From NCBI GenBank assembly GCA_036383955.1, contig DASVNH010000136.1, positions 18,610-82,609 on the forward strand: 64,000 bases of DNA. Reading direction: 5' to 3'. A model generated the notes under the pieces. The model was not told the DNA's origin. It was given only the letters and a program-made list of their open reading frames with translations, and did not search any database. Below are positions 41,228 to 50,800 of this stretch, one piece after another; position 1 is the first letter of the stretch; every line of letters starts with the position of its first letter. This stretch comes from JACQFK01 sp036383955. GTDB lineage: Bacteria > Planctomycetota > MHYJ01 > JACPRB01. The position numbers and the translations under genes are program-made.

Positions 41228-42403
41228 ATGATGAGGTCGCTCGGGCTCGCGTTTCTGGCGCTGCTTTCCCTTCAGGACGACATCGACGCCAAGCTCAAAT
41301 CCTTCGCCGAGGCCATGAAGGCGGCGAAGTCCGATCCCGAGCGGATGGCGGCGATCGACGACCTGTCGGCCCTCCGCAGCCTGAAGGCGGCCCAGAAGCT
41401 GACGGCGGTCGTCGCCGGCCCTTACTCGGGCGCGGTCCGCGCCGCCGCGGCGGACGGCATCGGGAAGATCGGCGACCTGAAGTCCGGCGCCGCGCTCCAG
41501 GGCGTGCTCTCCTCCTTCGGCGGCCTGCTCTCGAGCGAGAATCCGAACCGGCCCGACGACCAGAAGTGCGCGGAGGCGGTCGTGCGCGCCCTCGGCACGA
41601 TCCGCGACCGGAGCGCGACGCGGATGCTCACGAACCTGCTGATCTCGAACAACATCCCGCTGATGGGCGAGGCCTGCCGGACGCTGGCGAAGCTGCGCGA
41701 CCCGTCCTGCCTGGAGGGGCTGCTGAAGCTGCACTACGCCGCGAACTCGGCGGAGTCGCCCAACACCCCCAACCCGCGCAAGCCGCTCGCGCCCGACACG
41801 CTCGCGGCGCTGCGGCGGATCACGGGCCAGACCCTCACCACCCCGGACGAGTGGAACAAGTGGTACAAGACGGTCGGCCGCGCGTTCGTGCCGCCGCCCG
41901 AGGAGTCGATGGGCGGCCTCCCCTTCGCCGCGCGCGCGTTCGCGGTGTACGCGGGCAAGGGCGAGACGGCCGGCCTGGGAAAATACGACCTGGTGTTTCT
42001 CGATCCGGGTAATTATCAGAAGTCGGACCTCGCGAGCCTGAAGGCGATCGCGCTGTCGGGCGAGCCGAAGGCGGCGCTCGACAAGGGCTTCGCGGGGATC
42101 GTGGTCGAGGCGGCCAAGGCGGCGGAGACGCGCAAGAAGTTCCCGCGCGCGCTGATCGTGGTCCGGGAGCCCGACGCCGCCGCGGCGCCGTACGTGAACG
42201 CGTTCCTGATCGAAGGGCTGGACGAGAAGAAGCCGGACATGGACCTGGTGACCAAGCTGAAGGGCTTCCGTTCCCAGCACGACGCCGCGATCCTGCTCCT
42301 CTTCTCCGGCGAGGAGCCGGCCCCGAAGCTCAAGTACGCGCGCGACCAGGGCTTCCTGGGCTACGTCGCGCCGAACGCGGAGTTTTCCTCGCTGGCTCCT
42401 TGA
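41228..42403 (+). CDS. Exported HEAT-repeat protein
   Basis: 391 aa (or 390 from the second ATG at 41231, three bases later). Very short signal-like start (MRSLGLAFLALLSLQDD). Residues about 45-180 are HEAT-like alpha-repeats (RAAAADGIGKIGDLKSGAAL, EAVVRALGTIRDRSATRM, LMGEACRTLAKLRDPSCLEG). The C-terminal half (about 230-391) is alpha/beta (LVFLDPGNYQKSDLASLKAI, GFAGIVVEAAKAAETRK, AILLLFSGEEPAPK) with no known family. A scaffold role outside the cytoplasm is likely. The next gene starts 8 bp downstream. Confidence 0.8.
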   Translation: MMRSLGLAFLALLSLQDDIDAKLKSFAEAMKAAKSDPERMAAIDDLSALRSLKAAQKLTAVVAGPYSGAVRAAAADGIGKIGDLKSGAALQGVLSSFGGLLSSENPNRPDDQKCAEAVVRALGTIRDRSATRMLTNLLISNNIPLMGEACRTLAKLRDPSCLEGLLKLHYAANSAESPNTPNPRKPLAPDTLAALRRITGQTLTTPDEWNKWYKTVGRAFVPPPEESMGGLPFAARAFAVYAGKGETAGLGKYDLVFLDPGNYQKSDLASLKAIALSGEPKAALDKGFAGIVVEAAKAAETRKKFPRALIVVREPDAAAAPYVNAFLIEGLDEKKPDMDLVTKLKGFRSQHDAAILLLFSGEEPAPKLKYARDQGFLGYVAPNAEFSSLAP

Positions 42404-42411
42404 AAGGCAAC

Positions 42412-43239
42412 ATGATCGAACTGCTCGCCGCCGCCGACACCGCCCCGCTCTGGCCGTGGGTCCTCTTCGGCCGCTTCCACCCCCTGGTCGTTCACTTCCC
42501 CATCGCCTTGCTGACGATCGCCGCGCTCGTCGAAGGCTGGGGCCTCGCCCGCCGCCGCACGGCCGCGGGCGACACGTCGTGGATCTGCGTGGGCATCGGG
42601 GCCCTCAGCGCGATCGTCGCCACCGTCATGGGCTACGCGTTCGCCGAGGGCAAGACCTCCGACCCCGATACGCTCCAGCTGCACGAGCGCCTCGGCCTGA
42701 TCACGACCATCGTCTCCGTCCTCACGGTCGCCCTCGCCTGGAGAGCCCGGCGATCCGGAGGCACCGGGGGCCCGGCGATGGCCTTCCGCGCCTTCCTCTT
42801 CGTCAGCGCGCTCGGCGTGGGCGTCACGGGGCACTTCGGCGGCGAGATGGTCTATCCCGATTGGTGGAAGTATCGGATGCCCTGGAACAAAGAGGCGGAA
42901 GCGAAGCCGCTCCAGAACCCCGACCCGACGCCCGCCATGGCCGGCAACGTCGACTTCGTCAAGGAGATCGCGCCGATCATCAAGGCCTCGTGCCTCAAGT
43001 GCCACGGGCCCGAAAAGACGAAGGGCAAGCTGCGCTTGGACTCGAAGGCCGGCGCCCTGAAGAAAGGCATCAAGCCGGGCAAGCCCGACGACAGCACCTT
43101 CTACACGCTGCTCATCTCCGACGACCCGGACGAGCGCATGCCGGAGAAAGCGGATCCGCTGCCCAAGGCGCAGATCGAGCTCATCAAGAAGTGGATCGTG
43201 CAGGGCGCCCCCTGGCCCGATGGCTTCGAAATCAAATAG
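42412..43239 (+). CDS. Membrane protein with Planctomycete-type cytochrome c domain (PSCyt1)
   Basis: 275 aa from ATG 42412 (GAAAGG upstream). The N-terminal part has four membrane helices of the DUF2231 type (HPLVVHFPIALLTIAALVEG, ICVGIGALSAIVATVMGY, LGLITTIVSVLTVALAW, AFLFVSALGVGVTG). The C-terminal domain, about 180-275, has the heme motif CLKCH near 199, followed by KTKGKLRLDSKAG and RMPEKADPLPKAQIELI, the PSCyt1 signature known mainly from Planctomycetes. A respiratory or signalling electron step at the membrane is inferred. It overlaps the next gene by 20 bp. Confidence 0.92.
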   Translation: MIELLAAADTAPLWPWVLFGRFHPLVVHFPIALLTIAALVEGWGLARRRTAAGDTSWICVGIGALSAIVATVMGYAFAEGKTSDPDTLQLHERLGLITTIVSVLTVALAWRARRSGGTGGPAMAFRAFLFVSALGVGVTGHFGGEMVYPDWWKYRMPWNKEAEAKPLQNPDPTPAMAGNVDFVKEIAPIIKASCLKCHGPEKTKGKLRLDSKAGALKKGIKPGKPDDSTFYTLLISDDPDERMPEKADPLPKAQIELIKKWIVQGAPWPDGFEIK

Positions 43240-44248
43240 CGTGGACTCCGACCTCCCGCCCCTGCACGCGCGGTGGATGTCGAACCTCCTCCCCGCCCCC
43301 ATCCCCCGCGAAACCAAGGCCGCCTGCGGCGACTGCGTCATGTGCCCCGGCAAGGGCGCCGAGCCCGAGGAAGCCTTCGCCCCCGAGACCAAGTGCTGCA
43401 CGTTCGTGCCGTCGATCCCCAACTTCCTCGCCGGCCGCGCCCTCGCCGATCCGGAGCTGGCCGAAGGACGTCGATCCCTCGAAGCCCGCATCGCCGCGCG
43501 CGAGTGGCTGTCCCCGCTCGGCCTCGGCATCACCGAGGACGAGCAGACCCGCTACCGGACCCTCAAGGCCGCCGGCCTCTTCGGCAAGCCCGGCGCCGAG
43601 CTGCGCTGCCCGCACTACGTCGACCGCGACGGCGGCCTCTGCGGGCTCTGGCGCCACCGCCCCGCCGTCTGCGCCACCTGGTTCTGCAAGCACGAGCGCG
43701 GCCAGGTCGGGCACGACTTCTGGAGGTCGATGCGCCGCCTCCTCGCCAAGGTCGAGGACAGCCTCAGCGTCTGGTGCGTGCTCCAGGCCGGGTTCGAGCC
43801 CGCCGCCCTCGAGGCCCTCTTCCCCGAGGAGCGCGAGCCCGACCTCGACCGCGCCTGGGGCCCGTGGCGCGGCCGCGAGGCCGACTTCTACAAGACCTGC
43901 GCCGCGCGCGTGGAGGCGCTGGCGTGGGACGAGATCCGCCGGATCGGCGGCGCCAGCGTCGAGGCCCTCTGCGCCCTGGCCGCCGAGGGCTTCCGGAAGC
44001 TGCTGGACGTCGGGCTCCCCGCCACGATCGCCGCCGGCGAGTACCGGATGGCGGCGGCACCCGACCGCCTCCGCCTGCGCGGCTACATGGCCAGCGACTG
44101 GATCGACCTGCCCCCGGGCTGGCTGGACTTCCTGATGAAGCTCGAGAGCGAGGACACGGCGTCGGCCGTCGACCGCCTCCGCCAAGCGGGCGCGCCGGAC
44201 GTCGAAGCCGTCCTCCGCCGCCTCCTGGACCTCGGGATCCTGGCGTAG
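43220..44248 (+). CDS. Cysteine-cluster protein (YkgJ-like)
   Basis: 342 aa; ATG 43220 or GTG 43241. Cys residues cluster in the first half: CGDCVMC near 37, KCCTF near 60, then RCPHYVDRDGGLCGLWRHR and AVCATWFCKHERG, about 128-165. This resembles YkgJ-type Zn/Fe-chelating clusters, with more Cys than the minimal domain. The second half (about 190-342) is helical with no recognised domain. It is cytoplasmic and coupled with the cytochrome gene. A role in metal or Fe-S handling for that cytochrome is only a guess. Confidence 0.78.
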   Translation: MASKSNSVDSDLPPLHARWMSNLLPAPIPRETKAACGDCVMCPGKGAEPEEAFAPETKCCTFVPSIPNFLAGRALADPELAEGRRSLEARIAAREWLSPLGLGITEDEQTRYRTLKAAGLFGKPGAELRCPHYVDRDGGLCGLWRHRPAVCATWFCKHERGQVGHDFWRSMRRLLAKVEDSLSVWCVLQAGFEPAALEALFPEEREPDLDRAWGPWRGREADFYKTCAARVEALAWDEIRRIGGASVEALCALAAEGFRKLLDVGLPATIAAGEYRMAAAPDRLRLRGYMASDWIDLPPGWLDFLMKLESEDTASAVDRLRQAGAPDVEAVLRRLLDLGILA

Positions 44249-44273
44249 GAGAAATCTGCCCGCTACATTTCTC
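44249..44273 (+). terminator. Weak hairpin after the Cys-cluster gene
   Basis: GAGAAAT and ATTTCTC are separated by 11 nt immediately after the stop codon. No U-tract. Confidence 0.25.
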
Positions 44274-44327
44274 GGAACCCGCTCCTCTCGCCTCGCGTCG
44301 AAGCGGCATCGATTGAAGAGGTGAACG

Positions 44328-45404
44328 ATGCTCGCGACGCTGATGGCCCTGGTCCTGACGGTTCAAGAAAAGCCGGTCCCGCCGCGGGCGGAAGTGGTGT
44401 TCGTGCTGGATACGACGGGCTCGATGGGGGGCCTGCTCGACGGCGCGAAGAAGAAGATCTGGTCGATCGCCAACGAGCTGCTGAAAGGCTCGCCGAAGCC
44501 CGACCTCCGGGTCGGCCTGGTCGCCTACCGCGACAAGGGCGACGCCTACGTCACGCAGGTGACGGACCTGACGGCCGACCTCGACAAGATCTATGAGACG
44601 CTGCTGGGCTTCCAGGCCCAGGGGGGCGGCGACGGCCCCGAGAACGTGCGCCAGGCCCTGCACGACGCGGTCACGAAGATCTCCTGGTCCCCGGACCGGA
44701 AGGCCTTCAAGGTCATGTTCCTGGTCGGCGACGCGCCGCCGCATCTCGACTACACCGACGTCCCCAAGATCGAGGAGCTCTGCCTCGCCGCGGTGAAGGC
44801 GGACATCACGATCAACGCCGTGCGCTGCGGCGGCGACCCCGACACGGGCCGGATCTGGCAGGACATCGCCTCCCGAAGCGAAGGCACGTTCGCCTCGATC
44901 GACCAGGGCGGCGGCGTGGTGGCGATCGCGACGCCCTACGACAAGGAGATCGGCGAGCTCTCCGACAAGGTCGGCCGCACGGTGGTGGCCTTCGGCGACC
45001 CGAGCAAGCGGCGCGAGCTGGAGCGCAAGGAAGGCCTCGCGGCCTCCGCTCCTGCGGCCGAGAAGGCCGACCGCGCCTCGGCGAAGTCGGCGGGCGGCGC
45101 CCTCCACGAAGAGGACCTGGTCGACGCCGTGAGGGACGGCCGCAAGAAGCTCGAGGACCTCAAGCCCGAAGAGATGCCGGCCGAGCTCAAGGGCAAGACC
45201 CCCGAAGAGCGCAAGGCCTGGCTCGACGCGAAGACCAAGGAGCGCGCGGAGCTGCAGAAGCAGGTCGTCGATCTCTCCAAGAAGCGCGAGCAGTACATCG
45301 CCGACGAGCTCGCCAAGCGCGGCGAGAAGGACGGCTTCGACAGCGTCGTGAAGGACGCCCTCCGCAAGCAGGCCGAGAAGAAGGGGATCCAGTTCTCGAA
45401 GTAA
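44328..45404 (+). CDS. Exported von Willebrand A domain protein
   Basis: 358 aa. Short signal (MLATLMALVLTVQEKP), then a VWA domain about 20-230 with a full MIDAS (DTTGSMGG, the Thr in TTGSM, and GDAPPH), so it binds a divalent metal. RVGLVAYRDKGDAYVTQVTD and GGGDGPENVRQALHDAV are typical of bacterial VWA proteins. The C-terminal third (about 245-358) is a charged coiled coil (TKERAELQKQVVDLSKKREQ). GAAGAGGTGA lies upstream of the ATG. A heptamer repeat and a strong terminator follow. Confidence 0.9.
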   Translation: MLATLMALVLTVQEKPVPPRAEVVFVLDTTGSMGGLLDGAKKKIWSIANELLKGSPKPDLRVGLVAYRDKGDAYVTQVTDLTADLDKIYETLLGFQAQGGGDGPENVRQALHDAVTKISWSPDRKAFKVMFLVGDAPPHLDYTDVPKIEELCLAAVKADITINAVRCGGDPDTGRIWQDIASRSEGTFASIDQGGGVVAIATPYDKEIGELSDKVGRTVVAFGDPSKRRELERKEGLAASAPAAEKADRASAKSAGGALHEEDLVDAVRDGRKKLEDLKPEEMPAELKGKTPEERKAWLDAKTKERAELQKQVVDLSKKREQYIADELAKRGEKDGFDSVVKDALRKQAEKKGIQFSK

Positions 45405-45411
45405 GGGACGA

Positions 45412-45439
45412 GAATCCAGAATCCGGAATCCGGAATCCA
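45412..45439. repeat. Heptamer tandem repeat, four copies of GAATCC(A/G)
   Basis: Four adjacent 7-nt units differing only in the last base, 8 bp after the VWA stop and abutting the terminator. Confidence 0.85.
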
Positions 45440-45472
45440 GGGGGGCGCCCTTCGGGGCGCCCTCTTTTTTTT
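45440..45472 (+). terminator. Rho-independent terminator
   Basis: GGGGCGCCC and GGGCGCCC-type arms around TTCG followed by a T8 run, the strongest canonical terminator in the window, for the VWA gene. Confidence 0.92.
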
Positions 45473-45754
45473 CTAGTGAGGGTGGTAACCGAAACCAATC
45501 GCCAGGTGGACCGCGAAAACCAAGAGAAACCAGGAGGCAGTGTACCGAGTGGGTTTCGCGATGAAGAACAGTCCCAGGACGAAGCCCACGCATCCGCTTG
45601 GAACCAGATACATACCAACCCATGCTGCCTCATCGGGGTGACCCATCCGCTCCTGGATGGCAGGCGCTACCCAGAACCACGTGAGGTGCGTCGCGAGCAT
45701 GAGAACGGCGAACCAACGGGGAAGCAGCTTTTTCCCGCTGGTCGCGTCCGTCAT
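45473..45754 (-). CDS. Small three-span membrane protein
   Basis: 93 aa, three hydrophobic helices: FAVLMLATHLTWFWVAPAIQ, GMYLVPSGCVGFVLGLFFIA and TASWFLLVFAVHLAIGFGYH. Its GC content and codon use are visibly lower than its neighbours (more A/T third positions), which hints at recent transfer. It is coupled to the SMP-30 gene by an ATGA overlap, and its stop abuts the terminator of the opposite gene. No family recognised. Confidence 0.8.
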   Translation of the reverse strand: MTDATSGKKLLPRWFAVLMLATHLTWFWVAPAIQERMGHPDEAAWVGMYLVPSGCVGFVLGLFFIAKPTRYTASWFLLVFAVHLAIGFGYHPH

Positions 45755-46659
45755 TTGGGGAAAATGCGGTGGCCCGCGGCGCGGAGGGAGATCCGGTAGA
45801 GGCTCCAGCGCTTGTTCGGGGCCTGGGCGGTGATGTAGAGCGTCGTGCCGTCGAAGACGCAGTTCGTCGGGTCGCCGGGCATCGGCAGAGTCTCGAGGAG
45901 CCGGCCGGACGGATCGAAGACGTAGATCCCCGCCTTCGCGCCCGTGCCGGCCGTGGCGTAGAGGTTGCCGTCGACGTCCACCTTCATGCCGTCGATGCCC
46001 CGCTTGTCCGGCCCGATGTCGTGCAGGATCCGCTTGTTCTTCAGCGCGCCGTCCGGCTGGACGTCGAAGGCCACCAGATGATGGTTCCCCTTCGGATCGC
46101 TGTGGTTGTCGGCGACGTAGAGCACGCGGCCGTCGGGGGAAAGCTGGATCCCGTTCGGCCGCTGCAGCTCGCGCGTGGCCAGCGACACCTTCCCGTCCGG
46201 CGTCACCAGGAACACGCCCTCGAAGTCGAGCTCGCGCGCGGGGCCGTCGCCGTAGCGCGGATCCGTGAAGTACGCGCGGCCCTGGCGGTCGACCACGATG
46301 TCGTTCGGGCTGTTGAAGCGCTTGCCCTCGAAGCGGTCGCAGAGCGTGCGGACGCCCGCCAGGTCGCTGATCGACACCCTTCGCGCCCCGCCCTCGCAGA
46401 CGAGGAGGCGGCCCTGGGGGTCGAACGCCATCCCGTTCCCCTTGCCGCTGGGCTGGCGGAAGACGGCGGTCTTGCCCGTCTTGGGATCGAAGCGCATGAG
46501 GCGGTCGCCGATGTCGCTGAACAGGATGCCGCCGGAGGCGTCGACGGCCCCGCCCTCGGTGAAGGCCCCTTCGTTCCAGAGCAGCTCGAGGCCCGCGCCG
46601 TCGGGCACGATCCGCCCCGAGCAGCCGACTAGAAACAGAAGCAGAGCGGCTTTCTTCAT
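45751..46659 (-). CDS. SMP-30/gluconolactonase-like lipoprotein
   Basis: 302 aa. Lipobox (LFLVGC). Six-bladed propeller of the SMP-30/gluconolactonase/LRE family: GGAVDASGGILFSDIGDRLM, NGMAFDPQGRLLVCEGGARR, FNSPNDIVVDRQGRAYFTDP, RPNGIQLSPDGRVLYVADNH, RGIDGMKVDVDGNLYATAGT. The metal ligands expected at the Glu, Asn and Asp of these motifs are present. It should hydrolyse sugar lactones outside the cytoplasm. Confidence 0.93.
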   Translation of the reverse strand: MKKAALLLFLVGCSGRIVPDGAGLELLWNEGAFTEGGAVDASGGILFSDIGDRLMRFDPKTGKTAVFRQPSGKGNGMAFDPQGRLLVCEGGARRVSISDLAGVRTLCDRFEGKRFNSPNDIVVDRQGRAYFTDPRYGDGPARELDFEGVFLVTPDGKVSLATRELQRPNGIQLSPDGRVLYVADNHSDPKGNHHLVAFDVQPDGALKNKRILHDIGPDKRGIDGMKVDVDGNLYATAGTGAKAGIYVFDPSGRLLETLPMPGDPTNCVFDGTTLYITAQAPNKRWSLYRISLRAAGHRIFPK

Positions 46660-46686
46660 CGCAGTAGTTTTACCGCGGGGCGGCGG

Positions 46687-47796
46687 TCAGCGCTGGTAAA
46701 TCGGGAGAAAGTGGTACTTCACCGCCAGCGAGAGCACGCCCATCGCCGTGCAGTAGACCTTGCCGGAGCCGCGCTCCTGGCCGTGCTGGCCCTGCCACGA
46801 GCCGTCCGGGTTCTGCTTCGGGAGCAGGATCTCCTCGACCAGCTTGCGCGCGTGCGACGCGTAGTCGCCGCCGCGCTGGAACATCCCCTGCGCGTAGTAG
46901 TAGGTCCCGTAGAAGAACCACTCCGCGTTCCAGTCGATCTTCTTTTCCTTCAGCCAGTCCGCCGAGCCCGCCACCTCGGGGCACTCGTACTCGCCGCAGA
47001 CCTGCAGCGACAGCAGCCCCGCCGCCGCCATCGCGTATTCGGGGTTCTGGCCGGGCTCGTAGGCGCAGGCGCTCTTCTGCGAAAGGTCGGGCTTCCCCGC
47101 CGCGTCCCGCTTCGCCTTGTAGCAGCGCTTCACGTACTCGACGGCCTTCGTGATCGCCTCCTTGGGGACGTCGAAGCCCGCGTTCCGCGCCGACCGCAGG
47201 GCCATCAGCTGCCACACCGTCGCCGACAGGTCCGAGTCGCGCGAGTCCGGCATGTAGCGCCAGCCGCCCGCGTTCCGCGCGTCCTTCTGCAGCGACTGCG
47301 AGCGAAGGATGAGGTCGACGGCCTTCTTGCAGCGGTCCCGCAGCAGCTGGTCCATCTGGGCGTCGACGCCCATCCCGACCATCTCCGAAAGCATCAGCGT
47401 CGAGATCCCGTGCCCGTACATGCGCGAGCCGTCGCGGCCGCCCAGGAAGCCCTGCGCGTCCTGGTTCTCCGCCTTCAGCACGTAGGCCAGCGCCTTCTTC
47501 ATCGTGGCGCCTTCGGGCGTCTCGTCCGTCGGCTGGTGCCCCGTCGCCGCCATCGCGAGGATCGCGAGGGCGGTCATCGACGTCCGATTGGCCCCCGTGT
47601 CGCTGATCCAGCCTTCCGCCGGATTCTGCGCCGCGACGAAGTACTTCAGCCCGCGCGCGACGGCCTGGTCCACCTTGTCCGCGGCAGGCTTGTCCTGGAC
47701 GAAAATCCCAACTCCCAACTCCCAAATCCCAAGGTCGTCGCGATGCGCGAGGCCCTGGGAGACAAGACCCGCCAGAATCGCCGCCACCGTCGTCAT
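46687..47796 (-). CDS. Exported terpenoid-cyclase-fold repeat protein
   Basis: 369 aa from ATG 47796 (an in-frame ATG at 47817 is the other choice; the intervening bases look like a repeat). Signal-like MTTVAAILAGLVSQGLA is followed by a segment encoded by heptamer repeats (DLGIWELGVGIF) and then QDKPAADKV. The mature protein is a prenyltransferase/squalene-cyclase-type alpha-toroid: GLKYFVAAQNPAEGWISDTG, RTSMTALAILAMAATGHQ, GGWRYMPDSRDSDLSATVWQ, LLPKQNPDGSWQGQHGQERG. No DxDD motif, so it is probably a binding protein. It is last in a long minus-strand unit. Confidence 0.82.
   Translation of the reverse strand: MTTVAAILAGLVSQGLAHRDDLGIWELGVGIFVQDKPAADKVDQAVARGLKYFVAAQNPAEGWISDTGANRTSMTALAILAMAATGHQPTDETPEGATMKKALAYVLKAENQDAQGFLGGRDGSRMYGHGISTLMLSEMVGMGVDAQMDQLLRDRCKKAVDLILRSQSLQKDARNAGGWRYMPDSRDSDLSATVWQLMALRSARNAGFDVPKEAITKAVEYVKRCYKAKRDAAGKPDLSQKSACAYEPGQNPEYAMAAAGLLSLQVCGEYECPEVAGSADWLKEKKIDWNAEWFFYGTYYYAQGMFQRGGDYASHARKLVEEILLPKQNPDGSWQGQHGQERGSGKVYCTAMGVLSLAVKYHFLPIYQR
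47704..47731. repeat. Heptamer repeat inside a coding region, four copies of A(A/C)TCCCA
   Basis: Four adjacent 7-nt units, placed between the signal peptide and the mature domain of the cyclase-fold gene. Related to the word repeated at 54458. Confidence 0.8.
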
Positions 47797-47850
47797 CCGT
47801 CGTCTCTCATCCGTCATTCCCCCGGCCCAAGGCCAAGGGGGCCGCCCCGT

Positions 47851-47877
47851 CCCTGGTCCGGGTCCTGGTTCCTGGTC
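47851..47877. repeat. CCTGGT-type short repeats in intergenic gap
   Basis: About four degenerate 6-7-nt units of CCTGGT(T/C) directly after the stop of the DUF4175 gene (minus strand), next to a C/G-rich palindromic stretch (CCCGGCCCAAGGCCAAGGGG). Confidence 0.6.
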
Positions 47878-50800
47878 CTACTTGCGCGCGCGTTCCGCGA
47901 TGACGCGGAAGTACGTCTCCACCATCGCGCGGTATTCGCCCGACACCCCTTCGCGCTGCGCTTCCAGGAGGTCGCGCGCGAGCTTCGGCGGCAGCTTGCC
48001 CCACTCGCCGGGCTTGAGCAGCGCCGCGGCCGGCAGCTGGCCTTCGCCCAGCGGGCCCGCCTCGACCTGCGCGCCCTTCCCCTGGCCGGGCGACTGCGAG
48101 AACGGCGACTGCGAGGGCTGCTGCCCCGGCTGGCCCGGCTGACCGGGCTGGCCCGGCTGCGAACGCTGCTGCTTCATCGCCTGCGCCTGCGCCTGCGCGG
48201 CCGCCGCCATCGCTTCCTGCGCCTGGCCCTGCCCCGCCGGAGGCTGGCCCTGGCCGGGCGGCGGCTGGCCCTGCCCCGGCTGCCCGTTCAGCTCGTTCAG
48301 CGCCTGCGCGAGGAACTCGCTCGCTTCTTCCGAGAGCGACGTCCCCTCGGACGGCGAGCCGTCCTGCGGCTGGCCCCCCGGCGCCGCCTTGGCTTTCGCG
48401 AGCGCGGCCGACTGCTTCTGAATCGCCGCCTGCGCCTGCTGCGCGGCCCCCGCGGCTTGCGTGGGGGACGTCGACTGCGCCGCGGTCTGCGCCGCGGGGA
48501 CTTCGTTCTGGCGGACGCCCTCGACGCCCTCGGCGACCTGGGACGTCGTCGCCGCCTCTTCCGGCTGGCCGAGCGCCTGCTGGTTGGCGGCCGCTTGCTG
48601 GAGGTCGCCCTTCGCCTGCTGCAGCATCTGTCCGACGCGCTGCTGCGTCTGGGCCGCGTTCGCCAGCTGCTGGCCGGCGGGGGTCTGGGCCTGGGCTTTC
48701 GCCTGCTGCGCGAGGCCCTGGGCCTGCTGCGCGAGCTGCTGGGCGTCGGCCGCTTCCTGCCCCGCGGCCTGCGCGGCCTGCTGCGCCTGCTGCGCGGCCT
48801 GCTGGGCCGCCGCGTCCTGGGGCTTCTGCGCGGCCGCCTGCTGGGCTTTCTGCGCGGCCTGCTGGGCCGCCTGCTGCGCCGCCTGCAGGTCCTTGGCCGC
48901 GTCGTTGAACTCCTGCGCGGCCTGCTCGAGGCCCTGCGGCGTGGCCTGCTCCGCCGCCTGCGCGCCCTCGTTGAGGTCCTGCTGGGCGGCCTGCGCGGAG
49001 GGCGCCGCGGCGGGGCTCTTCTGGGCGAGCTGCTGGACGTCCTGCTTCGCCATCTGCCGCGCCTGCTCGGCGAGCTTCTTCGCCTGCTGCGCGAGGCCCT
49101 GCTGGGCTTCCGCTTGCGCGGCCTGCGCCGCGAGCTGCTGCGCTTTCTGCGCGAGCTGCTGGGCGTCGCCGGCTTCCTGCGCGGCGGCCTGCTGGGCCTG
49201 CTGCGCGGCCTGCGTGGCCTGCTGCGCCTGCTCGGCCTGCTTCTGCTCCGCCTTCGCCTGCTGCTGCGCCTGGGCGGCCTCGTTGGATTCCTTCTGCGCG
49301 CTGGCCTGCGCCTGCTGGGCCTGCTGCGCCGCCTGCTGGGCTTTCTGCTGGGCGGCCTGGGCCTGCTTCTGGGCGTCGGCGTTCTGCGGCTGTTTCGCGG
49401 CGTTGTCCTGCGCCATCTTCGCGGCCGTCTCGGCGGCCTTCTGCGCCTGCTGCGCCGACTCCGCCGCTTTCTTCGCGGCGTCCGCCTGGGCCTGCTCCTG
49501 GGCCGCCTTCTGCTGGGCCTGGGCGGCTTCGTTCGACTCCTTCTGCTGCGCCTGCTGGGCCTGGGCCGCGGCCTTCTGCGCCTCCTGCTGCGCCGCCTGC
49601 AGGTCCTTCGCGGCGTCGTTGAACTCCTTCGCCGCGTTCTCGAGCGACTTCTTGCCCGCCTGCTTGTCCTGAGCCGGGTCGAAGGACTCCGCCGCCTGCG
49701 CGCCTTCGTTCAGGTCCTTCTGCGCTTCCTTGGCCTGAGGCTGGGGGATCTTGGCGACGTCCTCCTTCGCCATGCGCCGGGCCTCGTCGGCGAGCTTCTT
49801 CGCCTCGGCCTGCAGGCCCTGCTTCGCCTGCTGGTCGAGCTGCTCCTGCTGCTTGGCGGCCTGCTTCAGGTTCTCGGCGGTGTTCTTCTCCATCTGCGCC
49901 GTCTGCTGCAGCGCCTGCTCCGCGCGCTCGAGGGAGTTCTGGGTGAGCTCCTGCAGCTCCTTCTGCATCGCCTCGTTTTTCTTCAGCTCGTCGGTCAGCG
50001 CGGCTTTCAGGGCCTCGGGCGACTGCTTGGACAGCTCCGCGAGCCGCTCCATCTGGCGGTACTGGGCGTCGAGCTGCGGCTTGATCCCGAGCGCCTCCTC
50101 CGCCTTGCGGAGCTCCGGCCGCGTCTCCTCCGGCTGGCCCTTCTCCGCGTTCTCGTAGTGCTTCGCCAGCGTCTTGAGCGCCTCGGCCAGCTTGCCCTGC
50201 TGCTCCGACGCCTTCTCCAGCGCGTGCTCCTGCGCCTGCTTCTGCGGAGACGCCGCGGCCTCGCGCAGGAGGTCCTCCGCCTTCGGCGGCGCCTGCTTCA
50301 GCATCGCCACCGCGTCGTCCGCGTCCCGCGCCTTCTCGCGCCCCTTCTCCGTGAAGAGGTCCTGCGTGTTCGCGTCGCGCCGCAGCTCGGCCACGACGTC
50401 CTCGATCTGCTTGTCCAGCGACTGCTGGTTCTCCAGCAGCTGCCGCGCCTCCGGCCGCGTCGCCGTCGGCTCCTGGGCCGGCACCTTCTCCGCCAGCGCC
50501 CCCGTCTTCTGCTGGATCTTCTCCGACGCCTCCGACAGGATCTTCAGCCGCTCGTGCAGCGACGGCACCAGCTTCAGCAGGTCCTTCCGCGCCTGCTCCA
50601 TGAGCGGGGCGTACTTCGACATCGCCGCGCCCACGTCCGCGCCCACGCGGTCGATCGACGGCCCCGCAGTCCGCGGCGTCCGTCCCGGCGCGAAGCGCGG
50701 CGCCATCTCCGCGCGGATCAGGTCGCCCGCCGCGCCCCGCGCGTTCTTGATCAGATCCTTCGCGATCTCCGGAGGCAGCCCCGCGATCTTGAAGCGCTCG

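Noticed and set aside
45412..45439. Tandem repeats considered as a CRISPR array
   Set aside because: Units are 7 nt with no spacers and there are no cas genes.
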